Positions 50,701 to 63,313 of a stretch of DNA of 64,000 nucleotides are shown one piece after another (position 1 is the first letter of the stretch; each line of letters begins with the position of its first letter). The position numbers and the translations under genes are program-made. The stretch is from NCBI GenBank assembly GCA_016801885.1, contig CM028897.1, positions 1,371,001-1,435,000 of the forward strand, given 5' to 3'. The DNA is from Toxotes chatareus (lineage: Eukaryota; Chordata; Actinopteri; Toxotidae). The notes under the pieces were generated by a model, which was not told where the DNA came from, did no database searches, and worked only from the letters and a program-made list of their open reading frames with translations.

Positions 50701-52758
50701 AAAAAGTCTACACACTTCTTCTTGATCCTGATGTAGTCGCACTGAAGCACAAGAAGAATCCACCACTGAGAGAATGGAGGAGGATAAAGGCAGCCATGAA
50801 GAGGAGGAGGACAAAAAACCTGCCGAGCCACCCCTCGCATCGACTCCAGAGGCTCCAGAGGTCCAGACGGCCTCCACAAGTACAGCAGATGAAGGCGGAG
50901 GCAGGACGTGGTGGATGACGGATGTTCTCGAGGACTCAGGCAGAGGGTCGAGTGATATGCCCACCTCTGGCTCCTCCCGCTGGGACTTCAGCTCCATCCC
51001 GTTTCCTGACCTGGGCTCCAGGGAGCCCCTCTCCAGCTGCCTGGCCTCTCCAGACCCCTCTCTGCTGCCTGGGGCTTTGGCTGTGGGAGCCTGCAACATC
51101 GCCCCCTGGAGGCAGAGAATAAACCTGAAGGAGGTAAAGATGTCTGCAAAGGAGCAAAGGAGAGAAGAAGACAAGAGCAGGCGGCGGTGGAATGTCAACA
51201 GAGACAAAGCGGTTTGTAGCAGCTGAATAACAAGCAACAAAATATGACTGAAAAATGTTTTACCCAAATTAAGTTGGGAATATCCTCTGGGAAATCATGT
51301 TTATTTTACGCCATATAAAAGAGGTGCATTATGGGGGATCACATTCTGAGTTCCTTCAAGGTTCAGCGTTGCAGAAACTGGGCAGAGTATCAGGAGCTCC
51401 TGGCGAGGCGGCAGGAGAGACGCACAGGCCGACCAGCACACCTGTGGAACAGAGAGGTCACTCCTTTACACGACCCAAGACAACCGGTCCCCACCGGTGA
51501 GACCACTTACACCTAGTCTCGGTGTAGTTTCTGGATTTTCATCTACACCAGTTGCATCTAATTTAAAATCCAAGTCACTGATATTTAATTTTGTTTTTTT
51601 ATTCCAGAGGAACTGCTGGAAAAGATCTGTGTGAGCAAATCTACAGATTTGCTCGAGGGGGCGTCCAGGTATCGTTTCTGTTTCCTGTCATTACAGTTAA
51701 AATACTGTGAATTAAACTGGTCTGATGCTGATGTTCTGATCTGTCTGAGGCTCTTTCACAGCATTTTGATCACAGATTGTGCTGCTGGGTTCTGACTCAA
51801 TAACATGTCATTTCAGTTTTCTATGTGCGGCTGTGCCTTTGTGCCGCTCAGGCACATTTTGGTTCAGCCGAAGTGATTATTGTAAATTTCAGAGAATGTT
51901 TTAGTTACTGTCATGGAAGCAAAATTCAATCTGAGACTTGAAATGTGTGAATTTATTGTTAGCGTATGTGACCATTTAGTCCAGATTGGCCTTAAAAATG
52001 TGATCTCAGGCAGCTGCTAATGGCTAATGGACATCAGTTATCACCAGGGAAGGAAGGTAAATCAAAATTTTGGGCTTTATGTGAATCAAGCTTGAATTAA
52101 CAAACCGATGACTCTGAAACGAAGCGGCGAGATGCTGCAGCAGCTCTTGGAGAGCTCGTCTTTCAGACACTGATGACCCTCTGCTTTGTCTGCTCAGGTT
52201 AAAAGGGTCGGACGAGTGGAGGATTCATTTCAATGTTTACCAACCCGACACGGTGGCTGACTTTAAGAAGAGCAACCCGGGGAAACCTTATTCCCGCATG
52301 TGTGTGTGCAGGTAGGCAATCACACAATGTGCCGGGCGGCGTGTTTACTTAAGGCTGGCTTTCAGGAAGCAACACACATCTGACATGAATGACATGACTG
52401 AGACAGATTGGAGCTGAATGGATTTTTGTCTCGTGTGTCCACACTTACTTTATTCATCCATTGATTATTGTATGATTTTGTGTTGACTGACCAACTGATT
52501 AATTTACTAGTAGTCACACACTGTGGCTTGAATTCAGACAGAGTACGTTGGCCTGTGTCTCCCTCAAACCGACGACATCATTCGATCCTGTCCCTGCTGT
52601 GTTTCAGTTTCGACGGACCCGTGCCCGACCTGCGAGCTATCAAGCTGCTGGCCGTCCAGAGTGGAGACATCCCAGTGGTGTTCGCTGTGGTGGACCACGG
52701 AGACATCTCCTTCTACACCTTCAAAGACTTCCAGCTGCCCACTGACGTGTACCCCTGA
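47776..52758 (+). CDS. tsen54: tsen54, tRNA-splicing endonuclease subunit 54
   Basis: Twelve coding exons join in frame: 47776-47831, 48931-49089, 49384-49447, 49607-49690, 49834-49932, 50017-50069, 50286-50399, 50737-51211, 51361-51496, 51608-51668, 52198-52311 and 52608-52758 (1566 nt, 521 residues; human 526). TSEN54 is a structural subunit of the nuclear TSEN complex that removes introns from pre-tRNAs. Landmarks are ELFAARSRSHKIPVRGQKDF near residue 20, GKFWQTMGFSANGKQ, and LKRLGYVVHRF at the end of the N-terminal domain. A long acidic/Ser-rich linker (475-nt exon) follows, then the C-terminal domain with NPGKPYSRMC and VDHGDISFYTFKDF. The exon 8 donor (GTTTGT) and exon 9 acceptor (CTTCAAG) are weak but are required by the protein match VQRCRNWAEYQELL. 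Confidence 0.96.
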
Positions 52759-52812
52759 GACATCACTGTTACTCACTGTAAAACATTTACCGACATACAT
52801 CCAGGACTTTTA

Positions 52813-52818
52813 AATAAA
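52813..52818 (+). promoter_or_regulatory. tsen54 polyadenylation signal
   Basis: AATAAA 55 bases after the stop codon, followed by a TGTGTGTG-rich element at about 52859-52868. Confidence 0.75.
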
Positions 52819-53079
52819 CCTGCACCTGTTGGACTGATTGTAGATGTAAAAGTTCTCCTGTGTGTGTGATTTGCGGCGTGTGGGTATTTTTAGTGTTTTG
52901 TTCCCCAGGTTGGATCTGTGGGACGGGTATGGGCATGCATTATGGTCTGCAACTGTGTTTTTTTCTAAGCTCCCAGTAGGTGATGAGTTGGGAATTTGTA
53001 AATTCTACACATAATGAAACAGTGGAACAGTTTTTTTTATGTGGGTTTTTCCTTTATCTTCGGGACCAACAGACCAACA

Positions 53080-53620
53080 GAGTGACTTTTCTGCAACAAC
53101 AACAGAAGACTGAGTACTTGTTGCTACAGTACACAGCAAAACTAAGTACACACCTGGTCAGTATCATTAAAATGTTAAGTTCATTTAATACAGTTTGTTT
53201 TTAGCCAAAGAAGGAAGTTAAAACAGAAATGTTCGACTAATTAAACTGTAATGAAAAGTCACTGCGTCCTTCATCAGTGAGATTCAGTTCTTCGTGTTGT
53301 GCTTTCACTGAGTTTGGGATCATTGTCATGTTGGAAGGTTCCTTTCAGCTCATGCAGCCTCATATCATCAAACTCCCACCTCCATGTTTCACAGTCGGCA
53401 CTGAGCAGTCACTGTGGTGGTCCTGGTCCAGGTCCACAGCCAACATGCTGGACTCCATAAGATCCAAACTAAAAGTTTTATGGTGTTTTGTGAGCGATGT
53501 TTTTCTTCTTCTTGGACTTCATGCAGTTTCCTTCACACTGTGATCAGTCGAACACCAGTTTCCACAGATAATAATTTTGCAAACTTAACTTAAGATTCAG
53601 TCTGTCATTTTGTCTCGGGT
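53080..53620 (-). mobile_element. Decayed Tc1-like transposase remnant
   Basis: Read on the minus strand, the stretch around 53375-53400 gives a broken TVKHGGGSLMI-stop-GCMS. A little further on, about 53302-53338, it gives FQHDNDPKLS. These correspond to the KHGGGSVMVWGCM and QHDNDPKH motifs of Tc1/mariner transposases; the latter holds the second catalytic Asp. Stops and frameshifts make it a relic. The flanking sequence near 53135-53160 resembles the element's terminal repeat text. Boundaries are approximate, and it may extend to about 54060. Confidence 0.65.
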
Positions 53621-54121
53621 TTTCATCCACATCTTCATCAGCCACTGTGCTGATAAAGAAATGATTGTACTTGGACCTTGAGAAAAGATTCATTTGGTTT
53701 ATTCTTCAGTTGGTCTCCCCAAATACTGAAATGTGGCTGTTCACTTCTTTCATGTGCCTTTTAAGATTTTTAAATTAAATCCTGGAATTGTCTTTAGTCA
53801 CAGGCCTGTTTTTTTTTTTTTTTGTTTTGTTGACCACAGATGTTTGGAGCATTGAGAACAGCACTGAAAACCTTTCCACTCCCACCTGATGTTACACTGA
53901 GATCTCCTCCTGTTGACCTTCTGCTTCAGCTGCAGGTTAACAATAGACCTGTACAGGTGATTTGTATTATGTCCCTCATCAACAGACCACACTTTGACAG
54001 TGCAGTTAATTGAATGCATTGAAGCCCCCTCTGCGCTGAACTGTTGCATTGTTCTCCTGCTTATATACGTTTTTCTGCGGTTTAAAAGGACTTGCTCGGG
54101 CTGAGCTGGAGGCAAACAGCC

Positions 54122-57100
54122 ATGTCATCTCTGAGGACTCTAGCTCTTCTTGCTTTGATCGGTGAGTTATTAAACTTAAAATACTGGTTTTTATTACAAC
54201 ATAAAACACTGCAGTCGGGATTTGGGGACGTTAGAATGAAGATGTTGCAGGTTTTGTGTTATAATGGTGCCTGAAGGTTCAGATCCTCCGATTTCCTTTT
54301 CTCTTAAGTTTCTTGTTCTCCTTCCCAGCGGGTGTTTCCAGCACTCAGACTTCAGACTGCTCATATTTAGGTCTTCTGAGTCACTTAAACCTGACGACAA
54401 CAAATGGAGTCCTAGCAACCATGCGACCTGTGAAAAACTGGTCCACACCAACTGTGGTTAACCTGGGCCTGCTGCTGTACGGCATTTTAGACGTGGTCAG
54501 TGTTTTTATTGTTCTCTGTAAATACTGCACTGAGCTTTTAGAAAGTACATGTTCTTTACTTGAGCATTTCCATTTTTATTTAACAGCTTTAAAATTAAGA
54601 CAAAAATATCTGGATGAATTCAAGATTTAAGTGAGACTATATTTGAACATGCTATGTGGGTTGTGAGTATGCATGAATATTTACCTCAGTGCTGCTGATT
54701 GTCCGCAGGATGAGAAGTCTCAAACTGTCACCAGTCACATCTGGATCCAAATGGTAAGACGGATGAGGGGAGGCAGACCATGTCGAGTTAAGGTGCCAAA
54801 GAGTTGAACTGCATTTTCAGACATCTGTGGTTTCACACACTCACCGACATCTGTCATAATGTGTTTTATTTTCGCAGCACTGGAAAAATGAATTCCTAAC
54901 TTGGAATTCATCAGACTTTTGTGGGATAAACCTGCTGAGTGTTTCGAGATCGATGCTCTGGATCCCAGATGTAGTCATCCGAGAGGAGTATGTACTCGTC
55001 ATTACACACCTGCAGTTTGTGGTTTTATTCAAAGGGGGGTTTCATAAAGAAGGCTCCATCCAAATGTTTTTAGTTGCCGTTATTGTGTATATATACATAC
55101 TATAGAGAGTAAATTATTAAAGCAATATCCTATAAAGTTTTATAGAAAGAACCCTATAATTTGGTACTAATTATAGGTAAAATTAAGAGGAATTTTCTTG
55201 ACTTCCAGTTATTTTCAGATGGTAAGCTAACACAGTGTTGAGACTTTTCTTCAAAGGGCAGCATATGAGCTACACATGCAAACTAACATCTAAATAATTC
55301 AGCATAAAAAGTGTATTAAATACGGCATATTAAGTTTCCAATAATAAATGTAGGAATAATAAATATTCGCTGGGCTTTAAATAGAACTTTCATTGAAATT
55401 CGTCTTGAAGTCAGTAACTAAAACAACAGAACTTTGTATTTTTCCTGTATTTAGAACCAAACCACACGATTCTGTCCAGGAAACTTTCCATAACGTATTA
55501 GCAAAAGGTGGACGTGTAAAATAAATCATTCTTTTCTTCATATTCTCTTTTTCTATGCACAGAGGAGAAAAAACAAACACCAACATTTTTGCAGACAGTT
55601 CAGCACTAACAGTCCTGGTGAAAGCTGCTGTGATTTGTTCACATCTCAGGAAGCGCACTGATAAAGCCTCTGTGGTGAGACCAGGTTTTGATAGAGAGAA
55701 GAAAGAACATTAATCCCCTCACTGATGCATAACCTTGCTCTTGTCTCCTCAGTGCCTCTGACAGTGGGAGTGTTCAGGACAGTCCACTCGTCAGTGTGTT
55801 TCCCAGCGGTTTAGTGTTGGCGCACAGACGTCAGCAGCTCACCTCCACCTGTCAGTTCAATCTCTTCCTGTTCCCTTTTGATACACAGATCTGTAACATC
55901 TCATTCTCATCCATGAACTACAATGGTAAAATTGCAGCAGATGAACTGCAGGATCACCTCATTATTTTTATATCCAGAATGACCATGGAAGATATTTGAT
56001 TTAATTTCTTTTTTTTTATTGTCTACACAGAGGAATCTTTAATTCTTGCAGTAGGCAGCCGTGAGATAAACTTTACTGCAATCTCTGAGCGGTTCATGAT
56101 TACACAGGGAGAATGGCAACTGAAAAACATTAAAATCATTCAATATCGTGTTACCAGTGAAGGCGCATCTTATAGCAAGCTTGCATACAGGGTAAGAAAG
56201 AAAATATAAGTAATGAAATCTGATAACAGTTCTTTCCCTGTTCTCTTGTGTGTGTGTTTCTAGTTAATCTGACTGTTTTTATTTTTGGCAGGTCAAAATC
56301 GTGAGGAAGCCAATGCTTTATGTGATAAATTTCATCATACCCCTGTTCTATTTTCTGGTCCTGGATCTGGCCTCCTTCTTCATCAGTGAGGCCAGAGGCG
56401 AAAAGCTGGGCTTCAAAGTGACCATACTCCTGTCCATCTCCGTCTTACTGCTGATTCTTCAGGACATGTTGCCCTCCACTGAAGACGAGCTGCCAATGAT
56501 GGGTGAGCTGCCCCACAGACCTCAGACCAGAGACTGAAGTCTGACAGTGTTCAGTATCTTCAGCAATGTTACTCTGACCACTGCACATTTGTTCCAGCCA
56601 GCTACTGTGTTGGGATTTTTGCCTTGGTGGGGATAAGCGTCCTGGAGGCCATGCTGGTGAGCTTCCTAATGGAGCTTGATGGTTATTGTGGTAAGAAGGC
56701 TCAAAGCTCTGTTAATACCCAGGTGGAAATTCAGCTGGAAGCCAGAAATCACAAAGGTGAGTTTTCTATCCACTGAGGAAACTTGCTCCCTTTTTTCTGT
56801 TTGTAACTCTGAGTATTGTTAGAAATCTGGAACTGTGGATGGAGACAAGTGAAACAAGTAAAATCCTAAAAAGGAGGAAGAGGAGAGACAGTTGTACCAG
56901 AGTCAGGAAATCTGAGCAAAAAGCATGAGGCCCCTTCAGTCAAAGCCACGGCCTGTCTGAGTACTGCTGCTGACCATGTTCACATGGCGTCTTCCAGCAG
57001 GATAATGCTCCATGTCCCCAAGCAAACGAGACAATGAACCACAACGGTTACGTTGTGGGCTTCAAACCAAAACAATGAGCTAAAAATGGTAAAATGTTTC

Positions 57101-57604
57101 ATAAAGCTGAGGGAAGGAGTCAGGTGATAATTTCTACCAGAGACGCCTTTCACATTCCACACAAGTGTTATAAAAATATTGATTAAAACAACCTAAGGTA
57201 GTTCACAACCTCATACAGATGCTTCAGTGGTCCTGCAGGCAGACACTGAACGCATCACGTATTTCCCTCAGCTTATCTTTAGCACATCAGCTCATTCTGC
57301 AGAATCCTGTCCCCACACAGAGCCCACTGAAGAGAAAGGCCAGGTAAATCCTGGGGAGAGTCCCCTTCCCGTGGAGTGGCCCGGCGACCACGACCTGCTC
57401 AGACTAATCCTGGAGGAAGTGACAGCAGCTACACAGGAAGCAGGAAGACAAGACAAAGACCAGAAAAAGCCGGAACGCTACAGAAGACTGGCTGGAAACG
57501 TAGACTCTGTGTTCTTCATCCTCTACTTTTTAACTGTTGTAACTTTCCTGGTGTCCATGTATATTGAGGGGATTCAAAACTACATTGAAAATGAGCAACT
57601 TTAG
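54122..57604 (+). CDS. 5-HT3 receptor-like Cys-loop ligand-gated ion channel
   Basis: Nine coding exons join in frame: 54122-54161, 54329-54495, 54709-54753, 54878-54987, 55753-55925, 56031-56191, 56292-56502, 56598-56756 and 57303-57604 (1368 nt, 455 residues). A signal peptide (MSSLRTLALLALIGV region) precedes the extracellular domain. The Cys-loop is C154-x13-C168 with FPFDTQIC. Membrane helices are M1 (about 240-263), M2 (272-292; EKLGFKVTILLSISVLLLIL aligns without gaps to 5-HT3A M2), M3 (304-328) and M4 (425-443), with a cytoplasmic loop of about 90 residues. This architecture and the M2 sequence point to the 5-HT3 subfamily of pentameric cation channels. The binding-site Trp of 5-HT3A loop B aligns to Met175. 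The last exon could start at 57291 instead (four more residues). Subtype is uncertain. Confidence 0.88.
56870..57080 (+). mobile_element. Tc1/mariner transposase fragment in htr3-like intron 8
   Basis: Around 56988-57026 the plus strand reads VFQQDNAPCPQAN, matching the Tc1 transposase motif QQDNAPCHKA around a catalytic Asp. Preceding words (ADHVHMAS-like) fit the upstream transposase sequence. It is a short, decayed piece in the same orientation as the host gene. Confidence 0.65.
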
Positions 57605-58290
57605 ATGATGTGTGTGTATAATCAGCTAGTCCATGCTCTTATACCAGAGGATGATGGGTTTTAAAATAACTTTTTTAACCTATAATTGACTGTCTGCCAC
57701 ATTTTCTGTCCCGTTCAACTTACACGCCGGTCACATTAGAGCAGGAATGTTATGTACAGTATGTTACAAACACTGGGTCTTAATGGGAAAACAATGGTTT
57801 AATTATATGTTATTGGTTCAAAAATTAAATTCGTGTTTATTTGTGTCTAACCCTAACCCGCACTTTACTGACACTGACACCTTCAAACTATTAGGAATAA
57901 TAAGTACGACGCTCCTGCTGTGGATGCAGGTAGAAACAGCACAGACAGGTGTGTATGTCATATGGCCTGCACACGTGTCATATGACAGGGCACGGTGGTA
58001 AAGGGCTAGTCGTTTTGATAACTTCGGCAGCACGGAGGGGCGGGTTGAACCAAATCCGGAACAACGTCATGTTAACAGCTGCTGCTTTAAACCAACGTTC
58101 AGACAAACAGTGTTGAGTACACTGAAAATCATGGTCGCTCATAGTGGTAAACATGTTCGGATGACTGTACAGCTACAGAAAAAAAAACTTTGTAAGATCT
58201 TTATTATGTCAACTACTGACTGCAACACGCGCGCGACAGAGGGGGCTTTACTTTGAAAGCGCGTACCGGAAGTGTGAGGTTGTTAGAGGT
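57605..58290. other. Spacer between the 5-HT3-like gene and tmem104
   Basis: It holds the 3' UTR of the channel gene and the upstream side of tmem104. I found no canonical AATAAA close to the stop codon. No further gene is visible. Confidence 0.45.
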
Positions 58291-58547
58291 AGTTTAATGC
58301 GCAGGTCAGCTGGTTGTTCCAAACAACTACTTGAATTGGCGGTGCTGGATCCTTGTTAGCCCACGGGAAAGTGTTTTCCTCTGAGCTAATTCCAGTTGTC
58401 TGACACCGAAACAGCTCATGTTAGCGAGGTGGCGAGCCTCTGCGTTTATTCAGCTAGCTAGAGAGGGTCTGATCCGGCTCACAGCTTGGAGCACCCTGCT
58501 AGCTAAGCAGCTAAATTAGCAAGATACACTGGAAAGAAAGTAAGGTA
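58291..58547 (+). promoter_or_regulatory. Probable tmem104 promoter / 5' non-coding exon
   Basis: The coding exon at 59254 is preceded by an acceptor (CCCTTCAG, exon from 59232), so the 5' UTR is spliced. A strong donor, AAAGTAAG followed by GTAAGCAG, at about 58547 ends a plausible first exon. Extent and start site are inferred. Confidence 0.4.
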
Positions 58548-59253
58548 AGCAGTCTTTAATTTTGCCCTCAGTAAAGACGCTAGTTTAGCTAACCTCGGGA
58601 TAACCTAAACACATTCCCACATTCATCAGTGTTTATTATAAAACGTCAGAACGGTTTGTCTCTGTATGTGGTAGCTCTACAAACCTGCGCAGCCAGTTGC
58701 GTTGCTAGCAAGCAAATTCCAGTTCACTGAGCTCAACAGTGACTTAAACACAACTTTGTACACCCGCATAGCTGTGGCACGTGAACATACACTCCGAATC
58801 TAAAAGCTAAAGCTAAACACCGTCATGAATCAAATAAATCAAAGAGTTGTTGCTCACACAATCTCTGTCTCCAGACTACACACTAGTGGTCGGTAGACAT
58901 TTGGTAAAACATACCCTGATATTGAAATACGTGTCGCTTAGTGAATCATGTTTATGCCGAATTGAAAAGTGGCCTTTAAAATGTAAGAAAAGTCTTGGAT
59001 CAACAGTTTAAGTCGTGTGCTTTAGCGCCACAGGTAATATAAGTATTAAATCGTAGGATATGGGATAGAAGTTATTTTTGCCATGCAAGAAGGAACAGGA
59101 AAACCACTTGTTTTTTTCTTTCTTGCAGTCTGGATTCTTATTCTTACATTACAGATCTTTTACAACTTGGTTTGGCAATACAAAACAAATTTTAGTTACC
59201 TGGCTGTTTTTTTTTTTTTTTGTCCCTTCAGGTTAAGACCAGTGTCATCAACC

Positions 59254-62200
59254 ATGGCAGGTGGAATAACAGAGACTGGGGAACCCTACTCTGCATTTGT
59301 GAGTGTCATGCAGAATACTGTGATTAATTCCTTATCTCTTTTGGATCATGGGGGGGGTCTCTGTAAAAATGTAGGTTGCCAGTAAAGTTTTTGCTGCAGT
59401 GGATACATTTCTGAATGTAAAGTTTGAACAGCTCTTTATGATCCTAACTTAAGAAGCTTTAGCATTCTCCTCTGGTAACTTTCACGTGCTTCAACAGGAA
59501 AGGACATTTTTACCGTGAGTAGTGTCTCTATAAGTAGTGATGATGCACATGAAAGTGCTGTGAAAAATAAAGAGGAAACTAAATTGCTTACACATCCTCT
59601 TTTCTTTCTTTTTTTTTTTTTTAAGACACTGGGCCTCTTTATGGTCTGGACTCAGTTTTGACAGCTCATTGAAGTCCCTGACTTTGCTTACATCAGCATG
59701 ACTTTGCCACAAAGCTTAAGTTCTGCTGGTCAAATGTTATTTTCCAGGAAGCTAAAGCTTTGAATCATTAAAGCACTCCGCTACCTGATAGGGGTAAGTG
59801 CTGTCTAACTTGACAGTGGTTGACTTTATCAACCAGGATGCTGAAGAAAACACCTGATTGTGTACTGCTTCAGATTTTGGATTAATACTGGATGAGACTT
59901 AATTGATCCCATAGAGAAATTTCAGCAGAAAATCTAAAGGGTTGTATCTGCAGGAAAGTGAAATTTAAGGAGACAAAAAGCAAAGAAAATGTTGTGTTGT
60001 TATAGTTAAATCTCAGCAGGGTCTTCACCTTCCGTCCTGCTCATTTCCTGTACAGGTGGGGCTGGTGTACATGTTCAATCTGATTGTGGGAACTGGAGCT
60101 CTAACGATGCCCAAAGCCTTTGCTACAGCTGGTTGGGTGGTCAGCTTAGCACTCATCTCCTTTTTAGGATTCATGAGGTAAGTCTTGTTCCACCCCAGAC
60201 TCAACTTGGTTGTAACCCAGAGGACACACACCTCCTTTTTATTCCTGACATGCGTCACCTGTTGTTCAGCAGCAACAGAGACGACGTAAACATGGAGTTG
60301 GATGATCTGTTTACCAACATCTGAGTTATTTTCTAGTTTATATTCATAGTCAGTATTAAAACAATGCAGCATATGTTTGAACATAATGGTCTTATGAGTC
60401 CAGTCCAGTCTTATGAGTCATTAAAAGCGACTCGTTAATGGACTTCCCTCTCCCATCACCAGCTACATGACCACCACTTTTGTGATCGAGGCGATGGCGG
60501 CGGCCAACGCTCAGCTGCGCTGGAAGAGGAGGGAGCAGGAGGAGGTGAGACAGTCAACTCAGAGACGGAGCAGAGTCTTACTCTATATGTAAATATCTTT
60601 AATAGGATGTTGGCTGAATGGACGGTTCTGTATTTGCTGTAAGGATGTGTCAGACAGACCAAGTATTAAAGAAGTAAATGTTCTTCTCCGTCAGGTGGAG
60701 TTTGTCTTATAAGACATTAAGCCTGCATCATCCACTGTTTAATTCCCACTGAAGTTTAATTGACTGATGTAAAATAAGACTTCCTGAGCCAACTGTTCCA
60801 ACTGAAGTGAGGGTCACAGGTCTGTGGTCTTTTAAACGTCAGACTTTAAAGACACGTTGCTGTTTCTTTAAACATCATTATTTAAAAAAAAAAAAAATCA
60901 GAGATATCTTCCTTATTTCAGCTGAAGTTTATTACAACCTCTTCTTTCACACTGGAACTTTCTGTCTGAGAGAAACTGAAACTTTTTTCATTTCTCTGTT
61001 TTATCTCAGTAAAAATGACTAGACTATAGAATATTTCTTGTTAAATCCTGAAAGGAAATCCCCCTTTAAAAAGAGGGGGTTGCTGTATTTTTCATTTAGA
61101 AGAGTGTTGTTGTTTTATTGCCCAATCCTAGCACAAGTGAAATGTGCCTCTTGCCACCCTTCTATGAGAAACCCAGTTTAGATGAAGCTGTCAGCGTAAG
61201 ACTGTACTCGATTACCAAGGGAAAGAACCCAGTCTTCAATCACTTTTACGTTGACTAAGAAAAAGACTTTGTGCTTTCTAACTGGCTCAGCCTTTGCTTT
61301 TTGTTTCTCCCGTGGTACAGAAGCCCATCTTGCTCAATGCCTGTGGGTTTCCAGTTGAGGAGTTATGAGCCCGAGGACAACAGCCTGGCTCTAACTGAGC
61401 CCCAAACGCTCGGCCTTGATTCATGGCTCCTCTACTCCTCTCAGCACTTTCCTCCCACATAATGGAAAACAAGGGAGGGAGAAAGCTGGAAGTGTTTACC
61501 ACTGAATGCTTTTTATTTCTCTCAGCTTTAGTGAAACCTATTAACGAAAATACATTTTTTAAAAAACAATGATACATCAGCCTGTGTTTTCAGAGAAAGC
61601 CCCATATAAGTTTATCAGGTCAGAACAGGAGACCATGAGTCTGAGAGTGGTCCCTCAGGCAGTTCCTATGGAAAACAGGGCAGGGACACGATGGCTCCCA
61701 GCTGTGACTGTTTTTATCTACCACTGAATGATGCTCAGATTAGATGGTTGATGTTTATCACTGGCTGCGGAGAGCGCCCTCTGCTGGAGGTATACGCACA
61801 GTGCGGCTGCACTGTTCTCTCTTTATAAAGCTTTTGGGAGGTTTGGGACCAGGGCTCCTGGTTAAGTTTACATGACATTACTATCTGAAAATGAACAGCA
61901 GCACGTTTTTGATTATATATAGCTGCAATATTAAATATGAACTTAATGTTAAAACTGTTTAATCACGTTAATCCGCTGCTTTTATCCAGTTAAGGGCAGT
62001 GGATCATACACTACAATTATTTTGTATTTCTGTTCTGAGAAAGTTGCTTTGACCGTGTTTACCACAGCCTTAAGGCGTGAACACATGAACACATGAGCAC
62101 TCACCCGACTCTCAGCCATGCTGCACATGTAGATCCAGCAGTTCATCGGGTTGCTTCTGTTTGTCACTGAGCCATTAGCTCCTGTCGCTCCTCATCTTCT

Positions 62201-63313
62201 CTTCCTCCCTGTGTCTCAGCCAACGTGTCACTTATTAACTCGGCCGGTGACACTCACACAGTTGACTGTCATCAACAGCTAATTGATATTAATCTGGGGA
62301 GAATTTGGGAAATGATAGAAAGCGATGTGTGGGCATGTGATTGGTGTGAACTGTGAGGTCCTCTGTTCTCCAAAGTGCTTCCCAGCTGTTGCTGGTAATT
62401 TCCAGATGTTGCCTCCCCCTGTGTCACATACAGAGCAAATAAACAACTGTGTTAATAGCTTGTAAACTCACTGTTGTTTATGCTGAGGAATTAGGAAAAC
62501 AAGCAGCCAAAATGGAGCCTTACACACTCATATCGTCCTCCTCAGGTCGACGACAGCGACTCCACCTCCGAGTATTCGGATGATGATGTCATGTGTCGAG
62601 GCCGAGCAGAGCCGGAGACGAAGCCCATCTTGTCTGTTCGTGAGTATCGTGAGTACGACAAATGTTTGTGGTGTGAGTGTTTACGACAAACACAAGGTTA
62701 ATTTTTCCGAACTGGAGGAGACACAGGTACGTGCTGGTAGATGAACACGTCCTCCAGACTTAAAAACAAAGCAGCTTCCAAGAGTGATTCATGTAGCTGG
62801 TTTCTGACCCGTCGCCACTGAGGTTAAAGTGTGGTCAGGTTCAGGTTTATCTGTCATGACAAGACAGAGAAACAGTTATTTTATAGTAGCAGCAGAGACA
62901 ATGGAGAAAATATTTGTACAGGTTTTTCAATAAGAAGTATTTTAAGATGATCAAGATGTTTCAGTGGTCAACAGAGTCCAAGATTTTATTTTTAATTTGC
63001 ACAGTAAGAATGCTAATAATAATAATAATTAGTTATATCCTTTAATTTCATGTTTATACAGCTTTTTCACTATTCAACCTCAACAATAAACTCAGTAACT
63101 CATGAACCAGTTTTGAACTGATTATATATATTTATGTTTTCTTTTTAAATCATCAGACAGTTCTTTGACATTCAACTGCCTCCGCTGTGAATGGTATTTA
63201 AAGCAGATGATGTTTCAATGTTTTCACAGAGCGATCAGGAGGTCACGTCGATCATTTCGACATCGTGGAGCGGGTGGAGATGGGTCAAATGGCCTCCATG
63301 TTCTTCAACAAAG
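59254..63313 (+). CDS. tmem104: tmem104, multi-pass transporter-like membrane protein (partial)
   Basis: Coding exons are 59254-59298, 60056-60177, 60463-60544, 62546-62639 and 63230-63313, joined in frame (427 nt, first 142 residues of about 496 in human). The remainder lies beyond the right edge. The start MAGGITETGEPYSAFVGLVY matches vertebrate TMEM104. NLIVGTGALTMPKAFATAGW is the first helix of the amino-acid-transporter-like fold (SLC32/36/38 relatives), and TTTFVIEAMAAANAQL the second. An acidic loop (DDSDSTSEYSDDD) and the VEMGQMASMFFNK segment follow. Substrate is not known to me. Two donors nine bases apart end the 94-nt exon (62640 and 62649). Confidence 0.94.

Noticed and set aside
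50647..51267. Minus-strand 206-residue ORF
   Set aside because: It is a shadow of the long tsen54 exon 50737-51211, whose plus-strand frame joins correctly on both sides.
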